Of a DNA stretch of 64,000 nt, positions 26,698 to 36,097 are shown one piece after another. The notes under the pieces were generated by a model. That model saw only the letters and a list, made by a program, of their open reading frames with translations, had not been told where the DNA came from and ran no database searches. This DNA comes from HGM04593 sp045646845 (GTDB lineage: Bacteria > Bacteroidota > Bacteroidia > Bacteroidales > Bacteroidaceae): contig JAZRLO010000015.1 of NCBI GenBank assembly GCA_045646845.1, positions 66,605 to 130,604 of the forward strand. The letters are read 5' to 3'. Position numbers and translations under genes: made by a program. Within the stretch, counting starts at the first letter, position 1. Each line of letters opens with the position of its first letter.

Positions 26698-29193
26698 ATG
26701 CGAAATATGAAAAAAGCCGTACTGACTCTGTTCCTGATGCTTGCCATTGCAGTCCAGGCACAGGCACAAGGAGAGATAAAAGGTAAGATAATCGACAAGA
26801 GCAACAAGGAACCGCTAAGCTACGTTACGGTAGCACTTATTCCCGAAGGCGGTACAGCACCTGCAGGCGGTTGCAACAGTGATGACAATGGAGCGTTCGT
26901 CATCAAGAACGTGAAGGAGGGCAAATACACGCTCGCCTTCTCCTTTGTAGGATATGTGAACGAGAACAGAAAAGTAGAGATTACATCGTCAAAGAAGAGA
27001 ATAGATGTAGGCACAATGACAATGACCCCCGACAGAAAGCTGCTCAAAGAGGTCGTAGTCACAGGACAACGTTCACAGATGAGTTTCGAAATTGACAAAC
27101 GAGTCTTTACGGTTGACCAGAATATAGCATCGACCGGAGGCTCCGCAAGCGACGTGCTCATCGACATACCGTCGGTAGAGGTTGACAACGAAGGTACAGT
27201 ATCGTTGCGCGGAAGCGAGAGCGTGACAATATGGATAAACGGCAAGGCGAGCGGCCTTACAGCCGACAACCAGGGCGACATTCTCCAGCAGATGCCGGCA
27301 GGTTCTATTGAGAAGATTGAGGTCATCACCAACCCCTCGGCCAAGCATTCGCCTGAAGGTACAGCAGGAATCATAAACATCATTCTTAAGCGTGACCGCA
27401 AAGCCGGCTACTATGGCAGTGTACAGGCCGGCGGCGACTCCAAAGGCGGCTACAACGCAGGTGCGAACATTAACTACAGCAGCGGTGCATTCGATGCATA
27501 TGCCGGGCTGAACTACAGAAACATGAAGTTCGACAACGAAGGTACAACAAGGACACAGTACCTCCATAACGGCAGCTATCAGAACCAGCATACTACCGGC
27601 AGCCACAACCCAAACAACATCTTCGGACGTGCAGGCTTCACATGGCGCATGACAGAAAAGGACGAGATATATGCAAACCTCATGGGAATGTACGGCGGCG
27701 GAAAGCACAAAAACGACATTGTGGCCGAAAGTGGAGCAATGAACCCTGACGGCACATACGGCGAGCCATTGAAACGCGTCACCCGAAATACCTCCCAGCA
27801 GGGAAGCCCGCGTATGTTCAACGTCGAATTGGGATACACCCACCGCTGGAGCGACAGCCATTTCATCGATTTCTCCGTCGGGCACCACCAATGGATGCAG
27901 ATGCGCGACGCCACATACCTGCAGACAACCGAAGTACTCGGTGCGAACCCCGTGACCTACGAAAGCTACCAGTTTCAGGACGGAGAGAACAAGAGCATGA
28001 ACACGGAGATAAAGCTCGACTACGAATACAAAATAAACGACAACCATCGCATAGAGGCCGGTTACAAAGGCGACATATCTGACGACAACAGCCCCGTAAT
28101 CACCTACAATGATAGAGAGCACACGGAACAGAACATCGACAGGAGCCTCTACAACCAGTTCCGCTACAAGCAGGACACGCACGCCCTCTATGCTACATAT
28201 TCGGGACGTTTAGGCAAGTTCGGATACCAGATAGGACTCCGCGGAGAATACTGGAACGTGAGGACACGTTCATACGGCTGGGACGAGAAGCAAAGCGGAC
28301 AGCTGCCCGACTACAAGAGCAACGATTTCTTCAAGCTCTTCCCGAGCGCGTTCCTCAGCTATGAAATAAGCGACGGACAGGAGATACAGGTAAACTACAC
28401 ACGCCGACTGCGCAGACCTTGGGGAGGCCAGCTGAACGACTTCCAGAACATCAGCGACTCAACGAACATCTCATTCGGTAACCCGGGGCTTACTCCCGAG
28501 TACTCCAACGCTTATGAGCTGAACTACATAAAGAACTGGGAGAACCATACATTGTCCGTTTCGGGATACTACCGCACAACTGAAGATGTGATGGAGCGCA
28601 TCAGCTACAACGTAGGCAACGTCATATTCACCACCACCGAGAACGTGGCAAGCACACAGTCGGCCGGTCTTGAGATTGTCAGCAAGAACAGATTGTTCAA
28701 GTTCCTTGACCTTACAACAACCGTAAACCTGTTCTATTACAAGCTCGATGACTTCAAGTACATCATAAACAACCAGGCCATAGAGGGCAAGGCCGACGAG
28801 AACTTCTCGTGGAATGCGCGAATGACAGCAAGCGCAATGCTGCCTTGGGGTATAACCATGCAGGTTACAGGCCGCTATAACGCAAAACGCATCGTGGCAC
28901 AGGGACACCGTGAACCGAGCTATGCTCTCGACTTAGGACTGCGCAAATCCTTCAACAGAAGCTGGAGCCTGAGCATCAACGCACGCGACCTGCTTGATTC
29001 ACGCGGCGGACACAGCATAACAGAGAACATGTCGTTCATCCGCGATTCCAAGAACTCGCGCGGCGGACGCACGTTCGGAATCACACTGACATACAGCTTC
29101 GGAAACATGCAAGCCAAGAAGCCGAACCGCAAGCAGCAGGAAATGCCGCAGAACGGATACGAAGATATGGACGGAGGCATGGGAGATATGTAA
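26698..29193 (+). CDS. TonB-dependent outer-membrane receptor with N-terminal carboxypeptidase-regulatory-like domain
   Basis: An 831-residue outer-membrane protein. After a signal peptide (LFLMLAIAVQAQAQ) comes a carboxypeptidase-regulatory-like Ig domain (residues ~24-110: IKGKIIDKSNKEPLSYVTVA), then a plug domain (KEVVVTGQRSQMSFEIDKRV as TonB-box region, then SASDVLIDIPSVEVDNEGTV), then a beta-barrel of the OMP_b-brl_3 class. The C-terminal tail after the last strand is unusual: FGNMQAKKPNRKQQEMPQNG, followed by a Gly/Asp/Met-rich end, so the barrel is not C-terminal. No SusD partner is next to it. Substrate unknown (iron complexes, peptides or glycans are all possible). Confidence 0.88.
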   Translation: MRNMKKAVLTLFLMLAIAVQAQAQGEIKGKIIDKSNKEPLSYVTVALIPEGGTAPAGGCNSDDNGAFVIKNVKEGKYTLAFSFVGYVNENRKVEITSSKKRIDVGTMTMTPDRKLLKEVVVTGQRSQMSFEIDKRVFTVDQNIASTGGSASDVLIDIPSVEVDNEGTVSLRGSESVTIWINGKASGLTADNQGDILQQMPAGSIEKIEVITNPSAKHSPEGTAGIINIILKRDRKAGYYGSVQAGGDSKGGYNAGANINYSSGAFDAYAGLNYRNMKFDNEGTTRTQYLHNGSYQNQHTTGSHNPNNIFGRAGFTWRMTEKDEIYANLMGMYGGGKHKNDIVAESGAMNPDGTYGEPLKRVTRNTSQQGSPRMFNVELGYTHRWSDSHFIDFSVGHHQWMQMRDATYLQTTEVLGANPVTYESYQFQDGENKSMNTEIKLDYEYKINDNHRIEAGYKGDISDDNSPVITYNDREHTEQNIDRSLYNQFRYKQDTHALYATYSGRLGKFGYQIGLRGEYWNVRTRSYGWDEKQSGQLPDYKSNDFFKLFPSAFLSYEISDGQEIQVNYTRRLRRPWGGQLNDFQNISDSTNISFGNPGLTPEYSNAYELNYIKNWENHTLSVSGYYRTTEDVMERISYNVGNVIFTTTENVASTQSAGLEIVSKNRLFKFLDLTTTVNLFYYKLDDFKYIINNQAIEGKADENFSWNARMTASAMLPWGITMQVTGRYNAKRIVAQGHREPSYALDLGLRKSFNRSWSLSINARDLLDSRGGHSITENMSFIRDSKNSRGGRTFGITLTYSFGNMQAKKPNRKQQEMPQNGYEDMDGGMGDM

Positions 29194-29217
29194 AAAGACA
29201 TATAGCAATACATTATA

Positions 29218-29256
29218 CAGGTGCAGCACAAAAAATGATGCTGCACCTGTTTTTTT
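29218..29256 (+). terminator. Rho-independent terminator of the TonB receptor gene
   Basis: An 11-bp stem CAGGTGCAGCA/TGCTGCACCTG (29218-29228, 29239-29249), 10-nt loop, then seven T. Confidence 0.9.
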
Positions 29257-29382
29257 GCTCTTCGCCGCAAATTCTCTTTTTTTTCATTTTTACACTTAAA
29301 AATTTCTCCAATTCACAAATGTTTGCGACATTTGAAGCCATAATGTACCAAACGGGAAATCTTTAACTAAAAAGACCATAAA

Positions 29383-31236
29383 ATGGCAGACACAAACAAA
29401 ACCAACAAAGTTGACCAGGTTGTAGTCCGCTTCTCGGGTGACTCGGGTGACGGAATGCAGCTGGCCGGAAACATCTTTTCAACAATTTCGGCTACGGTAG
29501 GAAACGACATATGTACCTTCCCCGACTACCCTGCCGACATACGTGCCCCACAAGGAGTGCTTACAGGAGTATCGGGATTCCAGGTACACATCGGAGCCGA
29601 CAAGGTGCTTACTCCCGGTGACAAGTGCGACATCCTTGTTGCAATGAACCCTGCAGCACTGAAGACACAGTACAAGTACTGCAAACCTACAGGAGCCATA
29701 ATCATAGACAGCGACTCTTTCACAGAGAAAGACCTCCAGAAAGCGGAATTCAAGACAGATGACCCCATCGCAGAACTCGGAATAACATGCGAAGTCGTGC
29801 CCTGCCCCATTACATCCCTGTGCCAGGAGACCCTAAAGGAGAGCGGACTTGACAACAAGAGCATACTGCGCTGCAAAAACATGCTTGCACTAGGACTGGT
29901 ATGCTGGATATACGACCGCGACCTTTCGCTTGCCGAGAACATGCTCCGCGCAAAGTTCGCGAAGAAACCGGAAATAGCCGATGCGAACATAAAGGTACTG
30001 CGTGCAGGATATGACATGGGACACAACACCCACACCTCAATATCCCACACATACAGCGTCGAGAGCGACCCGGCCACAAAGAAGGGACGTTACATGGACA
30101 TAAACGGCAACAAGGCAACAGCATACGGTCTCATGGCGGCAGCCGAAAAGGCCGGGATGAAACTGTTCCTTGGCTCATACCCCATAACCCCTGCGACCGA
30201 CATTCTGCATGAGCTTGCAAAGCACAAGTCAATGGGCGTAGTCACCATGCAGGCCGAGGATGAGATTGCCGGCTGCGCATCGGCAGTAGGTGCCGCATAC
30301 GCTGGAGCACTTGCCTGCACATCAACTTCGGGCCCCGGCATCTGCCTCAAGAGCGAAGCGATAAACCTCGCCGTGATAACAGAGCTTCCGCTTGTAATCA
30401 TTGACGTGCAGCGCGGAGGACCTTCGACAGGTCTCCCCACAAAGAGCGAGCAGACAGACCTTCTGCAGGCACTTTACGGACGCAACGGCGAGAGCCCTAT
30501 CCCCGTAATAACAGCCACATCGCCCACAAACTGCTTCGATGCAGCATATCAGGCATGCAAGATTGCCGTGGAGCACATGACACCGGTGATTCTGCTAACC
30601 GACGCGTTCATAGCCAACGGTTCAGCAGCATGGAAACTGCCCGACCTCAACGCATACCCAGAAATTGTTCCGCCATACGTGACACCTGAGATGCAGGAGG
30701 GATGGACACCATACAAACGCAACCCGGAGAACGACGTACGCTACTGGGCCGTACCGGGCACACCGGGCTTCACGCACCGTATTGGCGGACTTGAAAAGAG
30801 CGCGGCGACCGGTGCTATAAGCAACGACCCGGCCAACCACCACAGCATGGTTGAGACACGCGCAAGAAAGGTTGCCGGAATCGCAGAATGCATCCCTGCA
30901 CAGCAGGTGGAAGGCGACAATGATGCCGACCTTCTCATAGTAGGTTTCGGAGGCACATACGGACACCTTTGCGAGGCTATGCAGCAGATGAGAAGCGAAG
31001 GCAAGAAAGTTGCTCTCGCACATTTCGAATTCATCAACCCGCTGCCCAAGAACACCGAAGAGATTCTGCGCAAATACAGGAAGGTTGTAGTTGCGGAACA
31101 GAACATGGGACAGTTTGCAGGTTACCTGCGCAGCAAGTTCCAGAATCTTGAACTGCACCAGTACAACGAAGTTAAGGGCCAGCCGTTTGCCGTGGCATCG
31201 CTGGTTGAGGCATTCACTAAAATTATGGAGGAATAA
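29383..31236 (+). CDS. korA: 2-oxoacid:ferredoxin oxidoreductase, alpha subunit (fused gamma-alpha)
   Basis: A 617-residue subunit in which the gamma domain (residues ~10-190, opening VVRFSGDSGDGMQLAGNIF) is fused to the alpha/pyrimidine domain (TAYGLMAAAEKAGMKLFLGS, SGPGICLKSEAINLAV). With the beta subunit 3 nt downstream it makes the two-subunit enzyme that oxidises a 2-oxoacid to acyl-CoA and CO2, passing electrons to ferredoxin, or runs in reverse to fix CO2. In Bacteroidales 2-oxoglutarate is the usual substrate, though pyruvate or branched 2-oxoacids cannot be excluded from sequence alone. Confidence 0.93.
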   Translation: MADTNKTNKVDQVVVRFSGDSGDGMQLAGNIFSTISATVGNDICTFPDYPADIRAPQGVLTGVSGFQVHIGADKVLTPGDKCDILVAMNPAALKTQYKYCKPTGAIIIDSDSFTEKDLQKAEFKTDDPIAELGITCEVVPCPITSLCQETLKESGLDNKSILRCKNMLALGLVCWIYDRDLSLAENMLRAKFAKKPEIADANIKVLRAGYDMGHNTHTSISHTYSVESDPATKKGRYMDINGNKATAYGLMAAAEKAGMKLFLGSYPITPATDILHELAKHKSMGVVTMQAEDEIAGCASAVGAAYAGALACTSTSGPGICLKSEAINLAVITELPLVIIDVQRGGPSTGLPTKSEQTDLLQALYGRNGESPIPVITATSPTNCFDAAYQACKIAVEHMTPVILLTDAFIANGSAAWKLPDLNAYPEIVPPYVTPEMQEGWTPYKRNPENDVRYWAVPGTPGFTHRIGGLEKSAATGAISNDPANHHSMVETRARKVAGIAECIPAQQVEGDNDADLLIVGFGGTYGHLCEAMQQMRSEGKKVALAHFEFINPLPKNTEEILRKYRKVVVAEQNMGQFAGYLRSKFQNLELHQYNEVKGQPFAVASLVEAFTKIMEE

Positions 31237-31239
31237 GAC

Positions 31240-32244
31240 ATGAGCGAATATAAAGCACAGGATTACAAGTTCGGACAGCCACGCTGGTGTCCGGGTTGCG
31301 GTGACCATTCTTTCCTTGGTGCACTGCACAAAGCAATGGGAGAACTCGGAGTCGCGCCTCACGACATAGCGGTAATTTCGGGTATCGGTTGCTCTTCACG
31401 ACTGCCATACTACATGAACACATACGGTTTCCACACCATACACGGACGTTCGGCCGCTATCGCCACCGGAGCAAAACTGGCGAACCCCAACCTTACCATA
31501 TGGCAGGTTTCGGGTGACGGCGACGGACTTGCCATTGGCGGAAACCACTTCATACATGCGGTACGACGCAACATCGACCTGAACATGATTCTGCTTAACA
31601 ACCGCATCTACGGCTTGACAAAAGGACAGTACTCGCCCACATCGGTACGAGGATTCGTAAGCAAATCATCGCCCTACGGCACGGTAGAAGACCCCTTCCG
31701 CCCTGCAGAATTGTGTTTCGGCGCAAGAGGCAACTTCTTCGCACGATGCGTAGCCACTGACATGGCGGCGGCAGTAGAGTGCCTGAAGGCGGCAGCCAAG
31801 CACAAAGGAGCATCCGTAACCGAAGTCCTGCAGAACTGCGTCATCTTCAACAACGGAACACACGAGAGCGTATATACCAAGGAGGGGCGTGCAAAGAATG
31901 CCATATACCTTGAGCACGGCAAGCCAATGATTTTCGGCGAGAACCGCGAATACGGCCTCATGCAGGAGGGATTCGGGCTCAAGGTCGTGAAAATCGGCGA
32001 GAACGGAATCACGGAAAACGACATTCTTGTCCACGATGCACATTGCAAGGACACCACCCTGCACCTGAAACTCGCATTGATGGAAGGCCCTGACTTCCCC
32101 GTCGCATTGGGTGTTATACGTGATGTCGAAGCGGTAACCTACAACGATGCCGTCCATGCGCAGGTCGAAGAGGTGAAGGGAGCAAAGAAGTACCACAACT
32201 TCAGCGAACTTCTCGAAACGAACGAAATATGGGAAATAAAATAA
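31240..32244 (+). CDS. korB: 2-oxoacid:ferredoxin oxidoreductase, beta subunit
   Basis: A 334-residue subunit that binds thiamine diphosphate and one Fe4S4 cluster. The N-terminal CPGCGDH (Cys17, Cys20) and GIGCSS (Cys51) supply cluster ligands. The TPP motif is seen in VSGDGDGLAIGGNHFIHA and continues to NNRIYGLTKGQYSPTS. Starts 3 nt after korA, and a strong terminator follows 20 nt after the stop, so korAB is a two-gene operon with no ferredoxin-like delta subunit nearby. Confidence 0.93.
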   Translation: MSEYKAQDYKFGQPRWCPGCGDHSFLGALHKAMGELGVAPHDIAVISGIGCSSRLPYYMNTYGFHTIHGRSAAIATGAKLANPNLTIWQVSGDGDGLAIGGNHFIHAVRRNIDLNMILLNNRIYGLTKGQYSPTSVRGFVSKSSPYGTVEDPFRPAELCFGARGNFFARCVATDMAAAVECLKAAAKHKGASVTEVLQNCVIFNNGTHESVYTKEGRAKNAIYLEHGKPMIFGENREYGLMQEGFGLKVVKIGENGITENDILVHDAHCKDTTLHLKLALMEGPDFPVALGVIRDVEAVTYNDAVHAQVEEVKGAKKYHNFSELLETNEIWEIK

Positions 32245-32264
32245 CCTTTCACAACGGATAATGT

Positions 32265-32297
32265 AAAGTCACGCGGGGTTCTCGCGTGACTTTTTTT
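32265..32297 (+). terminator. Rho-independent terminator of korAB
   Basis: An 11-bp stem AAAGTCACGCG/CGCGTGACTTT (32265-32275, 32283-32293), 7-nt loop, then a T run to 32297. Confidence 0.9.
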
Positions 32298-32391
32298 GGA
32301 ACGGAACAGGAAGCCCTCTCCCGGAAATACTTTTTTACATCAGATGAACAAAAAAACAGTATAAAAATTTCTACCCGACAAAATATTTCAT

Positions 32392-32414
32392 TATTTTTGA
32401 ATGCGGTATTTTTG
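32392..32414 (+). promoter_or_regulatory. Candidate promoter region of the SusC-SusD operon
   Basis: Two TATTTTTG boxes (32392-32399 and 32407-32414) match TAnnTTTG exactly, 15 nt apart, in an AT-rich gap of 242 nt. Neither has a clear TTTG 19 nt upstream, so the choice is open. The leader would be about 120-140 nt. Confidence 0.35.
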
Positions 32415-32539
32415 GAGATTTTATATAAATTTAAATATAAATATTTACCGCAGCACAAGAACAACGACAAATCATTAATTTTAACCACGGGAAAACCTGC
32501 GGTGGCCGCCGCAATAATCCCAAACTTAAAACACATAAT

Positions 32540-35500
32540 ATGAATCTAAAAACGGTTGGAAGGTCGCTCTTAGCGGCAACTTTTCTGGGAATTTCACTTT
32601 CCCTGGCGCCCACTCCGGTTTGGGCAAAAGCTACAGCCACACAGCAAAAGCAGAATGGCACGGTAAAAGGTACTGTAACCGACACGAAAGGTGAAGGTAT
32701 GATTGGTGCCGTTGTTCAAGTTGTTGGCACAAACAACTCGACCTACATTTCTGACTTTGACGGCAAGTACGAAATCAAGAATGTAGAAAAAGGCGCAACA
32801 CTCCGCGTAATCATGATGGGTTACAAATGCGATGACCAGGTATGGAACGGCGGCGTGCTCAATTTCGTAATGTCCGAAGAATCGGAGATGCTCGACGAGG
32901 TGGTTGTAACCGCGATGGGTATCATGCGTAAGGAGAAGTCACTTACCTATGCAACACAGATGCTCAAGGCCGACGAGCTCATGAAGACCCCCGACGCAAA
33001 CCTCATCAACTCGCTCGAGGGTAAGGTTTCCGGTATAACCATTACTCCAAGTGCAGGTGGTGCAGGCGGTGCCTCTAAAATCACTCTCCGCGGTAACAAG
33101 TCTATTATGGGTGACAACGCTCCACTAATCGTTGTTGACGGTGTGCCTATGACAAACAGCATCCGTGGCCAGATTGGTGATGCAGCCACACTGACATCGG
33201 GAAGCAGCGCCGAAGGCAGCGACCCGCTTTCAATGATCAACCCCGACGATATTGAGTCAATGAACATCCTTAAGGGTGCCAATGCTGCGGCTCTTTACGG
33301 TTCACGCGCCGCAAATGGTGTCGTGATGATTACCACAAAGAAGGGTAAAGAGGGTAAGATGGAGGTCACATTCAACTCCAGCACAACCTTTGACACACCT
33401 CTCCTCACTCCTGAATTACAGAACTCATACGGAGGCTACCGTTCTGCAAACAACACGTTACTCAACAACAGCTGGGGTGATCGCCTGAGCGGTAATGGCA
33501 AACACATATTCCAGTATGCTGCCGACAAGCAGTATTTCCAGACAACCAATGCTGACGGAACACCGAATATGCTCAACGCATATTTGCGTAACTATGCAAA
33601 CGATGATATTGCAGACTTCTACGATATGGGTGTGAACACCACAAACTCAATTTCAGTATCGGGTGGTACAGAGAAAATCCAGACATATGCATCTTACTCA
33701 AACACACACTCTATTGGTATGATTGATGCGAACCGTTACAACCGTAACACATTCGCATTCCGCCAGACATATAAATTGTGGGACCGTATCACACTTGCTG
33801 TAAACGTGAACTACAACCAGGCAAAAACAAGGAACCGCGTAGGTGGAGGTACATTGGGTAACCCTATTTACCACCTCTACACAGCACCACGTGATTTGGA
33901 CATGGAGTACTACAAGGAGAACTACTCTGCCAAGGGACAATGGTGGTCATCAGGTAATGCTGAGGGCAACGGTACTCAGACTTGGTACGAGGACATGGGT
34001 GACGGTTGGTGGTACGAGCACCGCGACCACATGCTTCTCGAAGGTCCTATGCAGCAGTACGCTTTCCAATCACCGGCTATCAACAACCCATACTGGCTAA
34101 AGAACATGAACTTCGGCACAAGCAACGAAGAGCGCTTCTCAGCAACATTCAATGCAACTGTAAAGATTATCGAAGGTTTGAACTTCCAGGCCCGTGTATC
34201 AATAGACCACAGCAAGTATCAAGACGAGGGAGGACGCTATGCAACCACTTGGTATGACACTGAGATGTACCGATACGGAACATATTACCTGAACAACAGC
34301 CGCACCAATGAAATCTACACCGACTACATGCTCTCATATAATAAGGAGTTCGGCAAAGATTGGTCATTGTCTGCAACGGCAGGATATGTAGGACACACAA
34401 TCAAAGGTACCAGCACCAATACCTACATTGGAAATGCCACAGACGACATGACTGTCGGAGGCATTGCTATCGGTATCCCCAAAAGTGTGAACATGTTTGA
34501 GCCGAGCTATGGCGGCGCAGGAGTCACAAGCAAGGGTACAAGTTCAAACTGGGATCAGGCTGCACTTGTTACAGCACAGGTTGGCTTCAAGGATGTTGTC
34601 TTTGTCGATGCATCATACCGTCAGGACTGGTACCGCCCATTCCGTCAATTCTCTTACCTTGGAACAGACGAGAGCTATGGTTATTTTGGAGTTGGTGCAA
34701 ATGCAATTCTCAGCGACATGATAAAGTTGCCGAAGTGGTTCACATACGCAAAATACCGTTTGAGCTACTCAGAGGTAGGTAACTCTATTCCCAATACGCT
34801 CTACAACATAATCTCAATCAACAACAAGAACAACACGACAAACATCTCATCGAGAAACTTCTTTGTTCCCGAGCCTGAGAAGACAAAATCTTTCGAGACA
34901 GGTCTTGAGATGCAGTTCCTCCGCGATTGTCTCACATTCGACATCACATACTACAACTCTGCAATGCACAACTCATATCTTGAGGTTGCAGGAACAAACG
35001 GTAAGTCACAGCCTGTCAACAGCGGTATTATCCGCAACCAGGGTGTCGAGTTGACATTAGGTTACGATTGGAAGATCAGCCGCAACTGGCGTTGGAAGAC
35101 ATCTATGAACTTCTCTTATAACCATAATGAGATTGAGGCTACCAGCAAAGACAAATATGGTAACCACAAGGATATGGCAACCTCATTCGCAGAGGGTAAA
35201 ATACAGCTACTTTACAGAAAGGGCGGTGCATACGGTGACCTCTACATCACTGACTTCACACGCTACAAGGACGATGTTTACAAATATACTACTAAGGAAA
35301 CTGTAATTATTGACCGTATTCCAACAGAAGTTGATGTTGTCAAGTACAGCAGTACTCCTGTGAAAGATGCCAACGGCAATGTAATCAGCGAGCTCGTAAA
35401 CAAAGCCGGCGACATCTACATCACAAACGGCAAGCCATCACTCGGCGGTTATGTATCAGTTACAGACGGTGGCAAGCTACGCGTACGTGATGCCAGCAAG

Positions 35501-36055
35501 AAGTTCCAGAAGTTTGCAGGTAACGTAAACAGCAAGTACCAGCTCTCTTGGTCAAATACATTCTCTTACAAGGATTTCACACTCTACTTCCTCATCAATG
35601 GACGTATCGGCGGTAAGGTTGTATCTTTGACAGAAGGCTACCTTGATGAGATTGGTGCATCAGAGCGCACCGGTGCTGCACGTCTGAACGCAGAGAAGAA
35701 CAACCTTTATACAGAGGACGGCAAATTGGGCATGTACATAAACGATGGCCGCAACCTTGTAGGTGTTGAGGATTATTATACATTCGTAGGTTCAAGCTAT
35801 GTTGGAGACTATATCTACGATGCTACCAACTTCCGCTTGCGTGAGCTCTCATTGGGTTACACATTCCGCAACCTGTTCGGCGAGTACAAGAACCTGAGCC
35901 TGTCACTCGTATGCCGCAACCTGTTCTTCCTTTACAAGGATGCTCCAGTTGACCCGGACGTATCGCTCTCTACAGCTAACGGCCTTGGTGGTATCGACGT
36001 ATTCAACTACCCGTCGGGACGTTCATTCGGTCTCAACATCAAGGTTAACCTCTAA
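32540..36055 (+). CDS. SusC/RagA-family TonB-linked outer-membrane transporter
   Basis: A 1171-residue protein. A signal peptide (to about residue 30, PTPVWAKA) is followed by a carboxypeptidase-regulatory-like domain (NGTVKGTVTDTKGEGMIGAV), the TonB box DEVVVTAMG, the plug (MKTPDANLINSLEGKVSGI then NKSIMGDNAPLIVVDGVPM), and a ~22-strand barrel ending in an aromatic strand. SusC proteins import oligosaccharides or peptides through the outer membrane, capped by SusD. The SusD gene follows after 42 nt and a GH85 glycosidase after that, which points to N-glycan fragments as the substrate. No sigma/anti-sigma or hybrid two-component regulator is adjacent. Confidence 0.95.
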   Translation: MNLKTVGRSLLAATFLGISLSLAPTPVWAKATATQQKQNGTVKGTVTDTKGEGMIGAVVQVVGTNNSTYISDFDGKYEIKNVEKGATLRVIMMGYKCDDQVWNGGVLNFVMSEESEMLDEVVVTAMGIMRKEKSLTYATQMLKADELMKTPDANLINSLEGKVSGITITPSAGGAGGASKITLRGNKSIMGDNAPLIVVDGVPMTNSIRGQIGDAATLTSGSSAEGSDPLSMINPDDIESMNILKGANAAALYGSRAANGVVMITTKKGKEGKMEVTFNSSTTFDTPLLTPELQNSYGGYRSANNTLLNNSWGDRLSGNGKHIFQYAADKQYFQTTNADGTPNMLNAYLRNYANDDIADFYDMGVNTTNSISVSGGTEKIQTYASYSNTHSIGMIDANRYNRNTFAFRQTYKLWDRITLAVNVNYNQAKTRNRVGGGTLGNPIYHLYTAPRDLDMEYYKENYSAKGQWWSSGNAEGNGTQTWYEDMGDGWWYEHRDHMLLEGPMQQYAFQSPAINNPYWLKNMNFGTSNEERFSATFNATVKIIEGLNFQARVSIDHSKYQDEGGRYATTWYDTEMYRYGTYYLNNSRTNEIYTDYMLSYNKEFGKDWSLSATAGYVGHTIKGTSTNTYIGNATDDMTVGGIAIGIPKSVNMFEPSYGGAGVTSKGTSSNWDQAALVTAQVGFKDVVFVDASYRQDWYRPFRQFSYLGTDESYGYFGVGANAILSDMIKLPKWFTYAKYRLSYSEVGNSIPNTLYNIISINNKNNTTNISSRNFFVPEPEKTKSFETGLEMQFLRDCLTFDITYYNSAMHNSYLEVAGTNGKSQPVNSGIIRNQGVELTLGYDWKISRNWRWKTSMNFSYNHNEIEATSKDKYGNHKDMATSFAEGKIQLLYRKGGAYGDLYITDFTRYKDDVYKYTTKETVIIDRIPTEVDVVKYSSTPVKDANGNVISELVNKAGDIYITNGKPSLGGYVSVTDGGKLRVRDASKKFQKFAGNVNSKYQLSWSNTFSYKDFTLYFLINGRIGGKVVSLTEGYLDEIGASERTGAARLNAEKNNLYTEDGKLGMYINDGRNLVGVEDYYTFVGSSYVGDYIYDATNFRLRELSLGYTFRNLFGEYKNLSLSLVCRNLFFLYKDAPVDPDVSLSTANGLGGIDVFNYPSGRSFGLNIKVNL

Positions 36056-36097
36056 TCATGTAATGCAACGATTAACAACTAAATCAATTTGAAAACT

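Noticed and set aside
27073..28182. Open frame of 369 codons opposite the TonB receptor gene
   Set aside because: Antisense to a well-supported gene; the translation shows no recognisable domain and odd composition.
21200..29193. One operon of efflux pump plus TonB receptor
   Set aside because: A 66-nt gap with its own exact -7 box precedes the receptor; I keep it as a separate unit, though readthrough is possible.
29300..29382. Promoter of korAB near TTTG at 29322
   Set aside because: No TAnnTTTG box at the right distance; nearest candidate TAATGTAC lacks the TTTG half.
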